A DNA stretch of 64,000 bases, from assembly GCA_003222245.1 (NCBI GenBank), contig QHVH01000008.1, forward strand, positions 225,679-289,678. The letters run 5' to 3'. Within the stretch, counting starts at the first letter, position 1, and each line of letters begins with the position of its first letter. The notes beneath the pieces were generated by a model. It saw nothing but the letters and a program-made list of their open reading frames with translations. It searched no databases and was not told the origin of the DNA. Below, in pieces: positions 18,106 through 26,581 of this stretch. The DNA comes from Blastocatellia bacterium AA13. Lineage in GTDB: Bacteria > Acidobacteriota > Blastocatellia > UBA7656. The translations under genes were made by a program, and so were the position numbers.

Positions 18106-18139
18106 TTTTCGCCGATCTGATTTGATCAATCGGCGAAAA
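18106..18139. promoter_or_regulatory. Inverted repeat just upstream of the CoA-transferase start
   Basis: A perfect 11-bp inverted repeat, TTTTCGCCGAT (18106-18116) and ATCGGCGAAAA (18129-18139), with a 12-nt spacer, ends 5 nt before the ATG at 18145. It could be an operator for a dimeric regulator or an mRNA hairpin covering the ribosome-binding site. The T-rich end lies 5' on both strands, so it does not look like a terminator. Upstream, 18049-18064 holds a GC-rich palindromic stretch of unknown role. Confidence 0.5.
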
Positions 18140-18144
18140 ACCCT

Positions 18145-19356
18145 ATGACTACATCATCTCGCGCAGTGAAGCCCTCGGGCCCGTTCGTGGGCATAAAAGT
18201 TCTGGATTTTTGCCGTTTCATCAACGGTTCGTACAGCGCGATGTTGATGGGGGATATGGGCGCCGACGTAATCAAGATCGAGCCGTTGACCGGCGACCTG
18301 TCACGCGCCTGGGGGCCGTTCGTTGCCGGCGAGAGCCGTTTTTTTCTGGGCTGGAATAGAAACAAACGCAGCATTGCGCTCGATCTCTCGACTGAAACCG
18401 GAAAGCAAATTGTTCGCGAGCTCGCGCAAAACGCCGATGTAGTCGTCGAGAACTTCCGGCCGGGTGTCACGAAGAGGCTGGGGATCGATTATCAATCGCT
18501 GTCGGAGCTGAATCCTCGTCTCATCTATTGCTCGTCTACCGCGTTCGGTCCGAAGGGGCCGTATGCGCATCGCCCAGCGTATGATCCGGTGCTCCAGACG
18601 ATGGGCGGAGCAGCGAAATTGAATACGAATTTCAGTGGTAAGGTGGCCATTTGTTCAGTTGCGGTTTCGGATTATCAAGCCTCGATGCTCGCGCTGACCG
18701 GAATTATCACTGCTCTATATCATCGCGAGCGGACCGGCGAAGGCCAATTGGTCGAGACCTCGCTGCTGCAGGGCATAATGTCGGCTCAGGCGCATTACTT
18801 TTGTGAGTCGCTGGAGCTTGAAGAAGACGGGCCCGCCGGCATCTTTCCCTATCGATTCTTCGAAACAAAGGACGATCTTATATTCATCGGAGCCGCTACG
18901 AACAAGTTCTGGCGCCTGCTCTGCGACGCGATCGGAGCAAACGAACTGGCGATGAATTCCGCATATGATACCAATGCAAAACGGCTCAAGCACCGTGATG
19001 CCCTATTCGAATTGCTGAGCCAGTATTTTCGCGATAAGACCACGGCCGAATGGGAGGCGCTGCTCGTGGAGCGCGGCGTGCCCTGTGCGCCGGTCAAGTC
19101 TTTCCAGGAGTTCTTTGTCGATCCACAGGTCGAAGCAATGGAGATGAATCCCGTTATCGAACATTCAACGATTGGGCCGGTTCGACAAGTCGGCCTTGCG
19201 ATCAACTTCGAAAAGACACCGGGACGGATTCAAAGCCCGCCTCCGACGCTCGGTCAGCATACGGAAGAGATTCTGCGCGAGCTTGGTCATGATGACGACT
19301 TCATTGCGGGCCTCAGAGAAGCAGGTGTGATACCGGCTCTCCGAAAAGAACGATAA
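18145..19356 (+). CDS. CaiB/BaiF (family III) CoA-transferase
   Basis: A 403-residue family III CoA-transferase, which moves CoA between carboxylic acids (relatives: formyl-CoA transferase, carnitine CoA-transferase, alpha-methylacyl-CoA racemase). Family marks are [27 protein letters not shown], the [13 protein letters not shown] strand, [12 protein letters not shown], the block with the likely catalytic aspartate in AVSDYQASM, and [15 protein letters not shown]. The C-terminus has the usual ...LGQHTEEIL element. No membrane segment. It is followed after about 130 nt by a reductase, possibly a short catabolic operon, and is probably controlled by the inverted repeat upstream. The natural acid substrate cannot be read from sequence. 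Confidence 0.92.
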   Translation: MTTSSRAVKPSGPFVGIKVLDFCRFINGSYSAMLMGDMGADVIKIEPLTGDLSRAWGPFVAGESRFFLGWNRNKRSIALDLSTETGKQIVRELAQNADVVVENFRPGVTKRLGIDYQSLSELNPRLIYCSSTAFGPKGPYAHRPAYDPVLQTMGGAAKLNTNFSGKVAICSVAVSDYQASMLALTGIITALYHRERTGEGQLVETSLLQGIMSAQAHYFCESLELEEDGPAGIFPYRFFETKDDLIFIGAATNKFWRLLCDAIGANELAMNSAYDTNAKRLKHRDALFELLSQYFRDKTTAEWEALLVERGVPCAPVKSFQEFFVDPQVEAMEMNPVIEHSTIGPVRQVGLAINFEKTPGRIQSPPPTLGQHTEEILRELGHDDDFIAGLREAGVIPALRKER

Positions 19357-19485
19357 AGGATCTCTCGATACACGCGACGCCGCTCCGACGTTTGCGCATC
19401 AGCGATCAATCTCACGATTGCCAAGAGCAAAACACACGAATAATATGACCTACCACAAACTGACATGCCTCGAGGAGGAACAATA

Positions 19486-20493
19486 ATGCCGAGAGTAAAC
19501 AGGCAATTCACGCTTGCCTCGCGCCCCGTGGGTTTACCTAAGGAGTCCGATTTCAAGCTCATCGAGACGCCCGTGGCCGATCCGGGCGAAAATGAATTTG
19601 TCGCGAAGACTTTGTATTTATCCGTCGATCCTTATATGCGCGGAAGAATGAACGATGCGGAGTCCTATGCGCCGGCCGTGCAGCTTGGTGACGTGATGGT
19701 AGGAGGAGCCGTTGCCGAAGTAATGGAATCCAGGAACTCGCGCTTTAAGGCCGGTGACATTGTAGAGGGCTTCATAGGTTGGCAGGAGTACATAACTTCC
19801 GATGGGGCCGGTTACAGGAAAGTCGATCCGAGCATAGCGCCCGTCTCTACGGCGCTTGGTGTTCTTGGAATGCCCGGGCTCACCGCTTACTTCGGTTTGC
19901 TTGATATCTGCAATCCGAAGGCGGGCGAAACGGTAGTCGTTTCAGGGGCCGCCGGAGCCGTGGGCTCGCTCGTAGGACAGATCGCGAGAATCAAAGGATG
20001 TCGCGTAGTCGGCATCGCGGGATCGGATGACAAGATCGATTGGCTGGTCAACGAGCTTGGATTCAATGCCGCATTTAATTACAAAACCGTGAAGGACTAC
20101 GTGGCCAAGCTCGCCGAGCTGTGTCCGACCGGCATCGACGTGTACTTTGACAATGTGGGCGGCCCGATCACGGACGCTGTATTCCGCTTGATTAACACCA
20201 GGGCCCGAATTTCGATCTGCGGCCAGATATCGCAATACAATCTCGATAAGCCGGAAATGGGGCCTCGATTGCTGTCGATGCTCTTGATAAGGCAAGCACG
20301 CGCTGAAGGGTTTCTTGTCTTTCAATTCGCCGATCGATACGAAGAAGGCATACGTCAGATGGCTGTCTGGATCAAAGAGGGAAGACTGAAATACCGAGAA
20401 TCGATAATAGAAGGATTCGAGAATACGCCTCGTGCGTTCATCGGCATGCTGCAGGGCGAAAATACGGGTAAACAACTAATCAAAGTCTTGTGA
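19486..20493 (+). CDS. NADP-dependent oxidoreductase, zinc-free MDR (PTGR/CurA-like)
   Basis: A 335-residue medium-chain reductase of the leukotriene B4 12-hydroxydehydrogenase / curcumin reductase group, which reduces alpha,beta-double bonds with NADPH. ATG 19486 is chosen because GAGGAGG precedes it closely. It begins with the quinone-reductase-like domain (YLSVDPYMRGRMND), followed by the nucleotide-binding AAGAVGSLVGQIARIKGC (about 153-170), the NADP-phosphate region GIAGSDDK, and FDNVGG. Catalytic zinc cysteines are absent, as expected. The C-terminus FIGMLQGENTGKQLIKV is typical. The gene converges on the membrane protein at 20527. Confidence 0.93.
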   Translation: MPRVNRQFTLASRPVGLPKESDFKLIETPVADPGENEFVAKTLYLSVDPYMRGRMNDAESYAPAVQLGDVMVGGAVAEVMESRNSRFKAGDIVEGFIGWQEYITSDGAGYRKVDPSIAPVSTALGVLGMPGLTAYFGLLDICNPKAGETVVVSGAAGAVGSLVGQIARIKGCRVVGIAGSDDKIDWLVNELGFNAAFNYKTVKDYVAKLAELCPTGIDVYFDNVGGPITDAVFRLINTRARISICGQISQYNLDKPEMGPRLLSMLLIRQARAEGFLVFQFADRYEEGIRQMAVWIKEGRLKYRESIIEGFENTPRAFIGMLQGENTGKQLIKVL

Positions 20494-20526
20494 GTTGTGA
20501 TTGGTCTTTTGTCCCTGATCGTTTTG

Positions 20527-22425
20527 TCATTTGTTGGTTGGCGGCTGTTGCTGCTGATCTGTAATTTTGGCGAGCTCAGTGCGTGCGCGCGAGTGCGAGG
20601 GATCATATTCGATGGCCAGTCGAAGATGCTTATCGGTCTCGACGAGGTCCCCGGCTGATTCCCGGCACAAAGCCACAATGAAGTGTGCTTCGGCGAGCTT
20701 CGGCGCGAATTCCAGAAGCTTTTCGGCGTGTTCTTGTGCTTCTCCGAACTGACGCTGCGCCGCGAGAGTGCCCGCGAGGTTTAGTCTTGCAAGCTTGCTG
20801 TCGGGACTAATCTCGAGGGCTTTTCGAAAATGAACCTCGGCGGACTTTAGATCTCGGCGCTCAACCAGAAGACTGCCGAGGTTGTTATGGGCCTTCGCGT
20901 ATCGCGGCTCCAGTCTTAAGGCTTCGTTAAAATCCGCCGCGGCTTGATCGAACTGGCCGAGTGTCTTCAGGGCCGATCCCCGATTATAGAAAGCGCCCGC
21001 GTTGCTCGGATCGATTGCGATCGATTCGGTGAATTGGGCAACCGCGTCCGCAAGCCTGCCCTGTGTCTGTAACTCGGTCCCGAAATTTATCCTCGCACGT
21101 GGATTGGCGGGGAGCTTCACAATCGTGTCCGCCCACAGGCCCATCTCCGTCTTGTAGTCCTGATTGCGCGATAACGTCAGAATACCCAGCGAAGCAACCA
21201 TCACTATTACAAGCAGAAAGGCAAGCCGTCCTCCGTTGATTGCGGAGCAGGCCGTCGCAACTCGGGAATGAAGCCATCCGCGCCAGAGTTCGATCGCGCC
21301 AAACACCATGCCGCTTATGACTCCGGCCAGTGAAAGATACACTCGATATTCATAGGCCAGATCGTTAAAAGGCATTATGGATGAGGACACCGACAGAATT
21401 ATGAAGAACCATGCGCCGAAGATCGCCCATGGAGCGCGCCGCCATAATCCAAATGCCGTCAACGCCGCCGGCACAAATAATGGAATGCCATAAGCAATCG
21501 CCGCCCAAATTGATTCCGCCCTTGGCCATGCATAATCAAACGCCAACGGCGCTGGAACGAGCGACAGTCGAATGTAGTGCCAGACCACCGCGAACTCGGA
21601 AATGAAATAGCGGAAGGGCGAGATCGATTTCACGGCGAACCCGGCCGTATCGTTTACCGGAGATATGAGAACCGTGATGAGAAGCGCTGCCCATCCGAGC
21701 GCGAGCCCCGCGTACAATCGCCAATGTGAGCGCAATGCCTCTCGAACGGAGTTGGAGAAGAAGAGGTAATCGAATACGAGAATCATCAAGGGCGCGGTCA
21801 CCATCACCTGTTTGCTCAACATTCCGCATATACAGGCCGCGGCAGCCCCGAAAATCCAGAGATTTCGTCTCGCGGCTTCGAAGCTTCGCAGCGAGCAGTA
21901 GACGGCCAGTAGATAGAACATGCCCATGAGCGATTCGCATCGCTGGATGACGTAGGTGACCGCCTGCGTCTGAATCGGATGCACCGCCCATATGAGCCCG
22001 ATCACCATCGCAACCGGCGTCGCAATATCCTGATATCGCTTCGAGAGTCTCTCAGAGAGTAAGGTGCGCCGTACTACTCCGAACAACGCGATGGCTGCTA
22101 TTACGTGAATCAGGATGTTAAATGCGTGATAGGACCACGGAGAGCTCCCGCTTATCTTGTAATTGAGAGCTAGTGAATAGGCGATCAACGGACGCGAAAT
22201 GTTATTGAGTCCGACAAGCACCGCGCCGGGCGGCCAGAGCTGATGAATGTATGGATTCTCGTCGATATAAACGTGATCGTCGAATACGAACGGGCCTGTG
22301 AAACTATTGCTGTAGAAAATAAGTGTGAAGATGGCTATCAGCGCGGCCGCGACGGGAACTGACAGGCTCGAGTACCGGCTCAGCGGCTGAGAGTTAACGG
22401 GCCCGTCTGCAATAGCAGAACTCAT
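20527..22425 (-). CDS. TMTC-like GT-C membrane protein with TPRs (paralogue 1)
   Basis: A 632-residue protein: about 10 membrane helices in the first 420 residues, then about six TPRs (RARINFGTELQTQGR, AFYNRGSALKTLGQFDQA, AHNNLGSLLVERRD and others). ATG 22425 is preferred (AAAGGA 6 nt upstream). The first luminal loop has PFVFDDHVYIDENP, the acidic GT-C motif seen in protein-mannosyltransferase relatives, and further helices carry HPIQTQAVTYVIQRCESLMG. Eukaryotic TMTC proteins with this layout O-mannosylate secreted proteins using dolichol-phosphate sugars; a polyprenyl-phosphate-sugar donor is inferred here. First of three tandem minus-strand paralogues, though transcribed last and separated from the other two by the peptidase gene. 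Confidence 0.85.
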   Translation of the reverse strand: MSSAIADGPVNSQPLSRYSSLSVPVAAALIAIFTLIFYSNSFTGPFVFDDHVYIDENPYIHQLWPPGAVLVGLNNISRPLIAYSLALNYKISGSSPWSYHAFNILIHVIAAIALFGVVRRTLLSERLSKRYQDIATPVAMVIGLIWAVHPIQTQAVTYVIQRCESLMGMFYLLAVYCSLRSFEAARRNLWIFGAAAACICGMLSKQVMVTAPLMILVFDYLFFSNSVREALRSHWRLYAGLALGWAALLITVLISPVNDTAGFAVKSISPFRYFISEFAVVWHYIRLSLVPAPLAFDYAWPRAESIWAAIAYGIPLFVPAALTAFGLWRRAPWAIFGAWFFIILSVSSSIMPFNDLAYEYRVYLSLAGVISGMVFGAIELWRGWLHSRVATACSAINGGRLAFLLVIVMVASLGILTLSRNQDYKTEMGLWADTIVKLPANPRARINFGTELQTQGRLADAVAQFTESIAIDPSNAGAFYNRGSALKTLGQFDQAAADFNEALRLEPRYAKAHNNLGSLLVERRDLKSAEVHFRKALEISPDSKLARLNLAGTLAAQRQFGEAQEHAEKLLEFAPKLAEAHFIVALCRESAGDLVETDKHLRLAIEYDPSHSRARTELAKITDQQQQPPTNK

Positions 22426-22749
22426 CTTCGGTCCTTTCGTCAGAGCGTGTATACGGCGGCGAAAAATGGTCAATCAGATCGCGGGGCGGAATTAGGCGCG
22501 GGGCTTACCAGATGGGAGCAAACAGTCGTCGGTTGGTTTCACTTGGAGTCGGCGTGAATCCAACCACGCGCGATTCTATCACACCGTCCAGGCGGAACAA
22601 GACTAGACTCTCAATTCGCGGTTGGGCGGCGTTGCCGGTCGGCTTCAATGCCTTCCGTCGCTTTGTCGCAGCCATCGTGCTCATATAGAATTCGGCCGAA
22701 GATCGGTCTTCTTTGAAACTGCTCACGTCTAGTATGAGGATGGTGACAA
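22426..22749. other. Divergent intergenic region
   Basis: About 320 bp between the divergent starts of a GT-C/TPR gene (minus strand) and the M49-like peptidase (plus strand). It must hold promoters for both. I see no convincing -35/-10 pair, no terminator and no coding stretch with family resemblance; the 73-residue minus-strand frame at 22505-22726 is not supported. A GAGG site (22735-22738) precedes the ATG at 22750. Confidence 0.4.
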
Positions 22750-24474
22750 ATGCGATTCTGGTTAACGCTCCTTTTATTATCGATCCTGGTCGCGGCGTCC
22801 GGCGCGTCAGGATTCACTAATCAAACGAGGACTCATTCGATGTCACGAAGCAAATCCGAAAAGCACGACTCGTCTTCGCTTCCGGCCAAAATCAAGCGAT
22901 TTGCCCCGACTGAAGTAAAAGCCGATACGTCACATCTAACGCCGGGCGACCGCCAGGCGCTCGCGAAGATCGTCGAAGCCGCGAAGCTCATGGATCCCGT
23001 TTTTTTGCGGCAGGCCTGGAGCGGCAATGCCGCGCTTTTGAAGAAGCTCAGGGCTGATTCCAGTCCAGCAGGCCGGGAGCGATTACATTACTTCTTGATC
23101 AACGTCGGGCCGTGGTCTCGTCTGGACAAGAACGAGCCGTTCATTGACGGCGTGCCGGCTGAAAAACCGGCGCACGCGGGTTTCTATCCCGACGACATGA
23201 CAAAAGATGAATTCAATAGCTGGATCGCCGGTCTCTCCGAAGAAGATAAGAAACGGGCGACCGGATTTTTCTATGTGATTCGCCGCGATGCAAACCGAAA
23301 GCTCAAGATCGTGCCCTACAGCGAAGAATATCGCGAGTTCCTGGCTCCGGCGGCCAGGCTTCTCAACGAAGCGGCCGCGCTCACGAAGAACGCGACTCTG
23401 AAGTCCTTTTTGACCAAGCGAGCCGCGGCCTTTTCATCCAACGATTACTATGAAAGCGATGTCGCCTGGATGGATCTCGATTCACCAATCGAGCTGACCA
23501 TTGGGCCATACGAGACATACGAAGACGAACTGTTTGGATACAAGGCAGGCTTCGAGGTCTATGTGACGCTCCGCGACGAAGCTGAATCATCCAAGCTCGC
23601 CAAGTTCGGCGCGTACCTGCAGGAGGTCGAGAACAACCTTCCAATCGATCCCAAGTACCGGAACTCAAAGCTCGGCGCCGCTTCACCTATCCGCGTAGTA
23701 GACGAAGTCTTTGCCGGAGGCGAGGGAAACGCGGGAGTGCAGACCGCCGCATACAACTTGCCCAATGACGACCGAGTCATTCGAGAGAAGGGCTCCAAAC
23801 GAGTGATGCTGAAGAACGTCCAGGAAGCAAAGTTCAATAAAGCGCTGATACCAATCTCGCGAGTCGTGCTGGACAAAGGTCAGCAGGCGGACATTTCATT
23901 CGACGCCTTCTTCACTCATATTCTCGCTCACGAGCTGATGCACGGATTGGGGCCGCACGGCATAAAAGTGGGCGGGCGGGACACAACGGTTCGCCAGGAA
24001 TTGAAGGATCTCTATTCCGCGATAGAGGAAGCCAAGGCAGACGTAGCCGGATTGTTCGCCTTGCAGTACCTGATCGATAAAGGCGCGGTCGACAAGAAGC
24101 TCGAGTCCTCGCTTTATACTACCTACCTTGCGAGCGCGTTTCGCTCAGTCCGATTCGGAATCACCGAAGCTCACGGTAAGGCCGTCGCGCTCCTGTTCAA
24201 CTACGTAATGGACGACGGAGGCTTCGCGTACGACGAAAAGACGGCGACCTTCAGGGTCGTGCCATCCAGAATCAAAGAGTCGGTTCGTAAACTCACTCAC
24301 GACATAATGACGCTTCAGGCGGAAGGCTCTTATGAAAAAGCGCGTGCGATGCTCGCCAGGTGGGCTGAAATTAGGCCCGCGATGAAGAAGGCCTTCGACA
24401 TTCTTGGTTCAGTGCCGGTGGACATCGAACCCGTCTTTACGGGCTCGAGTGTCTGGCGTACAAGCCTGAGGTAG
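22750..24474 (+). CDS. Secreted M49-like (dipeptidyl-peptidase III-like) metallopeptidase
   Basis: A 574-residue protein with an N-terminal signal peptide (hydrophobic 4-20). The zinc site is HILAHELMHGLGPHG followed about 30 residues later by AIEEAKADVAGLFALQYL, giving HExxH plus EExxAD. The second motif and the sequence around it match the M49/DPP III-like domain that is also found fused to plant Nudix hydrolase 3. Classical M49 enzymes have the six-residue HExxGH; here the spacing is the five-residue HELMH, so catalysis and specificity may differ. Probably acts outside the cytoplasm on short peptides. It stands between GT-C/TPR genes on the other strand with no evident link. Confidence 0.85.
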   Translation: MRFWLTLLLLSILVAASGASGFTNQTRTHSMSRSKSEKHDSSSLPAKIKRFAPTEVKADTSHLTPGDRQALAKIVEAAKLMDPVFLRQAWSGNAALLKKLRADSSPAGRERLHYFLINVGPWSRLDKNEPFIDGVPAEKPAHAGFYPDDMTKDEFNSWIAGLSEEDKKRATGFFYVIRRDANRKLKIVPYSEEYREFLAPAARLLNEAAALTKNATLKSFLTKRAAAFSSNDYYESDVAWMDLDSPIELTIGPYETYEDELFGYKAGFEVYVTLRDEAESSKLAKFGAYLQEVENNLPIDPKYRNSKLGAASPIRVVDEVFAGGEGNAGVQTAAYNLPNDDRVIREKGSKRVMLKNVQEAKFNKALIPISRVVLDKGQQADISFDAFFTHILAHELMHGLGPHGIKVGGRDTTVRQELKDLYSAIEEAKADVAGLFALQYLIDKGAVDKKLESSLYTTYLASAFRSVRFGITEAHGKAVALLFNYVMDDGGFAYDEKTATFRVVPSRIKESVRKLTHDIMTLQAEGSYEKARAMLARWAEIRPAMKKAFDILGSVPVDIEPVFTGSSVWRTSLR

Positions 24475-24485
24475 AACTTGGATTT

Positions 24486-24520
24486 GGGCCCGCCTCGTTT
24501 AAGGCGCCGGGCCTTCTTTG
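24486..24520. terminator. Bidirectional terminator-like hairpin
   Basis: Between convergent genes: GGCCC (24487-24491) and GCCT (24492-24495) pair with AGGC (24502-24505) and GGGCC (24509-24513), with a short bulge, followed by TTCTTT on the plus strand. It lies 12 nt after the peptidase stop and overlaps the stop of the minus-strand gene. Confidence 0.5.
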
Positions 24521-26508
24521 TGTGCGCGGCCTTCTCGATACAAGCTCAGCCTGACCTTTATCGCCGCGCCAAGCTCCGGATCGCGTGCTTCCGTTGCGAG
24601 ATTCAACGCGGTCTCGGCCGCTTGAATTGCTTCCGGAAATCTCCCCGCTTCAGCATAGGTCACGGCGAGAGTGTCAAACGCTGCCGGATTTCTTTCGTGC
24701 GTTACGACGACGCCTTTCTCCGCTAACTCTATCGCCTCTGAAGAGCTTCGGTATTTTGGATCCTCCTGAGTCGCGAGGAGCAGCGCAAGATAATTCATAG
24801 GCTCGAACAGGTCGGGATCGATCCGTCGGGCCGTGTTGTAATCGCCTATCGCCTCTTCTGTCGCCCCCTTGCGTTCGAGCGCGAGTCCTCTTGCACAGTA
24901 TGCCTGGGCGTGGCCCGGGTCGGCCGATATAGCCTGTGAAAAATGCGAGACGGCCTCGTCAAGCTTGCCCTCGCGGGCCAGAACCTGGCCAAGGTTGAAG
25001 TGGGCATATTCAAAGCTCGGCCTCAATCGAAGGGCCTGGTACAGATGGTTCTTGCCGGCTTCGAGCTGACCGCGCTTAACAAGCAGCTCTCCGAGATTGC
25101 TGTGCGCGACCCAGGAGCCCGGATCATTTTCGCAGGCCTTTTCGAAACATCTCAGCGCTGCCTCCGAGTTGCCGCGAGCGATGTAGACCCTTCCCAGATT
25201 CGAATAGGCGCGGGCATTGTGCGGCCGTTTGCGAACCGCGTCCCGCCACAGGGTAAGCGAATTCTGATAGTCGATATTGCGTCTCAACACAGCCCAGGCC
25301 GCTGATGAAACGACAGCCGCGACAATCGCGAATACCAGCAATCTGCCGATCTTCGTTCGCCTCTCGCGGGCAATCGTCAAACGGCCAAGGAGCCGGTCGC
25401 CGAGAACATAGCCGCCGATCACCAAGGATGTCACCACGGCAGCGAGCGGCAAGTACATGCGGTGCTCAAATGCGAGATCGGAGAAGGGAACAACGCTGGA
25501 CGTGATTGAAAGAATCAGGAAAAACCATGCTCCGAGGATTCCCGTCGGTCTGCGCTTGATGAGCAGCCATACCGTTGTACCGGCCAGCGCCAATACCACG
25601 GCCGCGTAAGGAATGACGGCCCCCAACGTCGTTGCTCGCGGCCAGCCATAATCAATAACTAATCCGGCGGGCCAAACAGACAGACGCAGGTAGTACGCGA
25701 CTACTCCGAATTCCGAAGCGAGATAGTCCAGCGAGCTTATCGATTTCACCGCAAAGCCGGCCGTTTCGTTTACGGGCGAGGCGATGAACGTTAAAACAAG
25801 AATGCTCCACGTGAAGGCCAGCGCTGTATAAAACTTCCAACGCGCGCGAAGGGCTTCTTTGAACGAGGGAAACAGAAGGATGCCGTCGAAGAGGACTACG
25901 GCTATCGGCGCGGTGACCATCACCTCTTTTGACACCATTCCCAGGGCCGATGCGACGATAGCCGCGGCGCTCCAGATACTTCGTCGCCTGGAATCAAAGG
26001 CCCTGAGCGCGCAATAGACGGTCAAGAGATAGAACAATCCCATGAGCGACTCGCAGCGCTGAATGATATATGTGACGCTTTGCGTTTGCAGAGGGTGAGC
26101 AACCCAGATCATGGAGACTATCAACGCGAGCGCGGTTGCGTGGGCTCCGAATCTCTCCCTGAGACGTATTGTGAGCAAGCTTCTACGAACGATTCCGAAA
26201 AGCGCCAGCGCCGCAAAGATATGAATCAGGAAATTGACCGCATGATAACTCCAGACGTCATACCTGCTGATCGCGTAATTTATTGCGAGCGACAGCCCGA
26301 TCAACGGCCGCGAGACGAAACGCGGCGAGAACATTGCCTGCCACGGAGGCCAGAGAGTTTGGCTCTCGCGATTACCGATGAAGTACAGATCGTCAAAAAC
26401 AAACGAGCACCTGAAGCTGTTCGAGTAAGCGACAGCTCCTACAGCCGCGATGACAAGCGCGCATAGTAGTACCTTGTATCTGCTCGCCGATAAATCCCCG
26501 TCGCTCAT
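24499..26508 (-). CDS. TMTC-like GT-C membrane protein with TPRs (paralogue 2)
   Basis: A 669-residue protein in the same family as 20527-22425 and 26582-28663. A first helix near residues 10-30 leads into CSFVFDDLYFIGNRE (acidic GT-C loop motif), then WSYHAVNFLIHIFAALALFGIVRRSLL and HPLQTQSVTYIIQRCESLMG. About ten membrane helices end near residue 415; at least six TPRs follow (ARAYSNLGRVYIARGN, AHSNLGELLVKRGQ, AHFNLGQVLAREGK, AYCARGLALERKG). Lies 73 nt downstream of paralogue 3 on the same strand, so probably cotranscribed. Role as a lipid-linked-sugar-dependent glycosyltransferase is inferred; TPRs may bind protein targets. Confidence 0.85.
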   Translation of the reverse strand: MSDGDLSASRYKVLLCALVIAAVGAVAYSNSFRCSFVFDDLYFIGNRESQTLWPPWQAMFSPRFVSRPLIGLSLAINYAISRYDVWSYHAVNFLIHIFAALALFGIVRRSLLTIRLRERFGAHATALALIVSMIWVAHPLQTQSVTYIIQRCESLMGLFYLLTVYCALRAFDSRRRSIWSAAAIVASALGMVSKEVMVTAPIAVVLFDGILLFPSFKEALRARWKFYTALAFTWSILVLTFIASPVNETAGFAVKSISSLDYLASEFGVVAYYLRLSVWPAGLVIDYGWPRATTLGAVIPYAAVVLALAGTTVWLLIKRRPTGILGAWFFLILSITSSVVPFSDLAFEHRMYLPLAAVVTSLVIGGYVLGDRLLGRLTIARERRTKIGRLLVFAIVAAVVSSAAWAVLRRNIDYQNSLTLWRDAVRKRPHNARAYSNLGRVYIARGNSEAALRCFEKACENDPGSWVAHSNLGELLVKRGQLEAGKNHLYQALRLRPSFEYAHFNLGQVLAREGKLDEAVSHFSQAISADPGHAQAYCARGLALERKGATEEAIGDYNTARRIDPDLFEPMNYLALLLATQEDPKYRSSSEAIELAEKGVVVTHERNPAAFDTLAVTYAEAGRFPEAIQAAETALNLATEARDPELGAAIKVRLSLYREGRAHKEGPAP

Positions 26509-26581
26509 AGATAGTTATACCGCTTTGAAAATTAATGAAGAGCCTTCGATTGCTCGGGGACACTCGCAAATAGACAATGCA

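Noticed and set aside
22505..22726. 73-residue minus-strand frame between divergent genes
   Set aside because: Composition and start context are poor, and the region must hold promoters.
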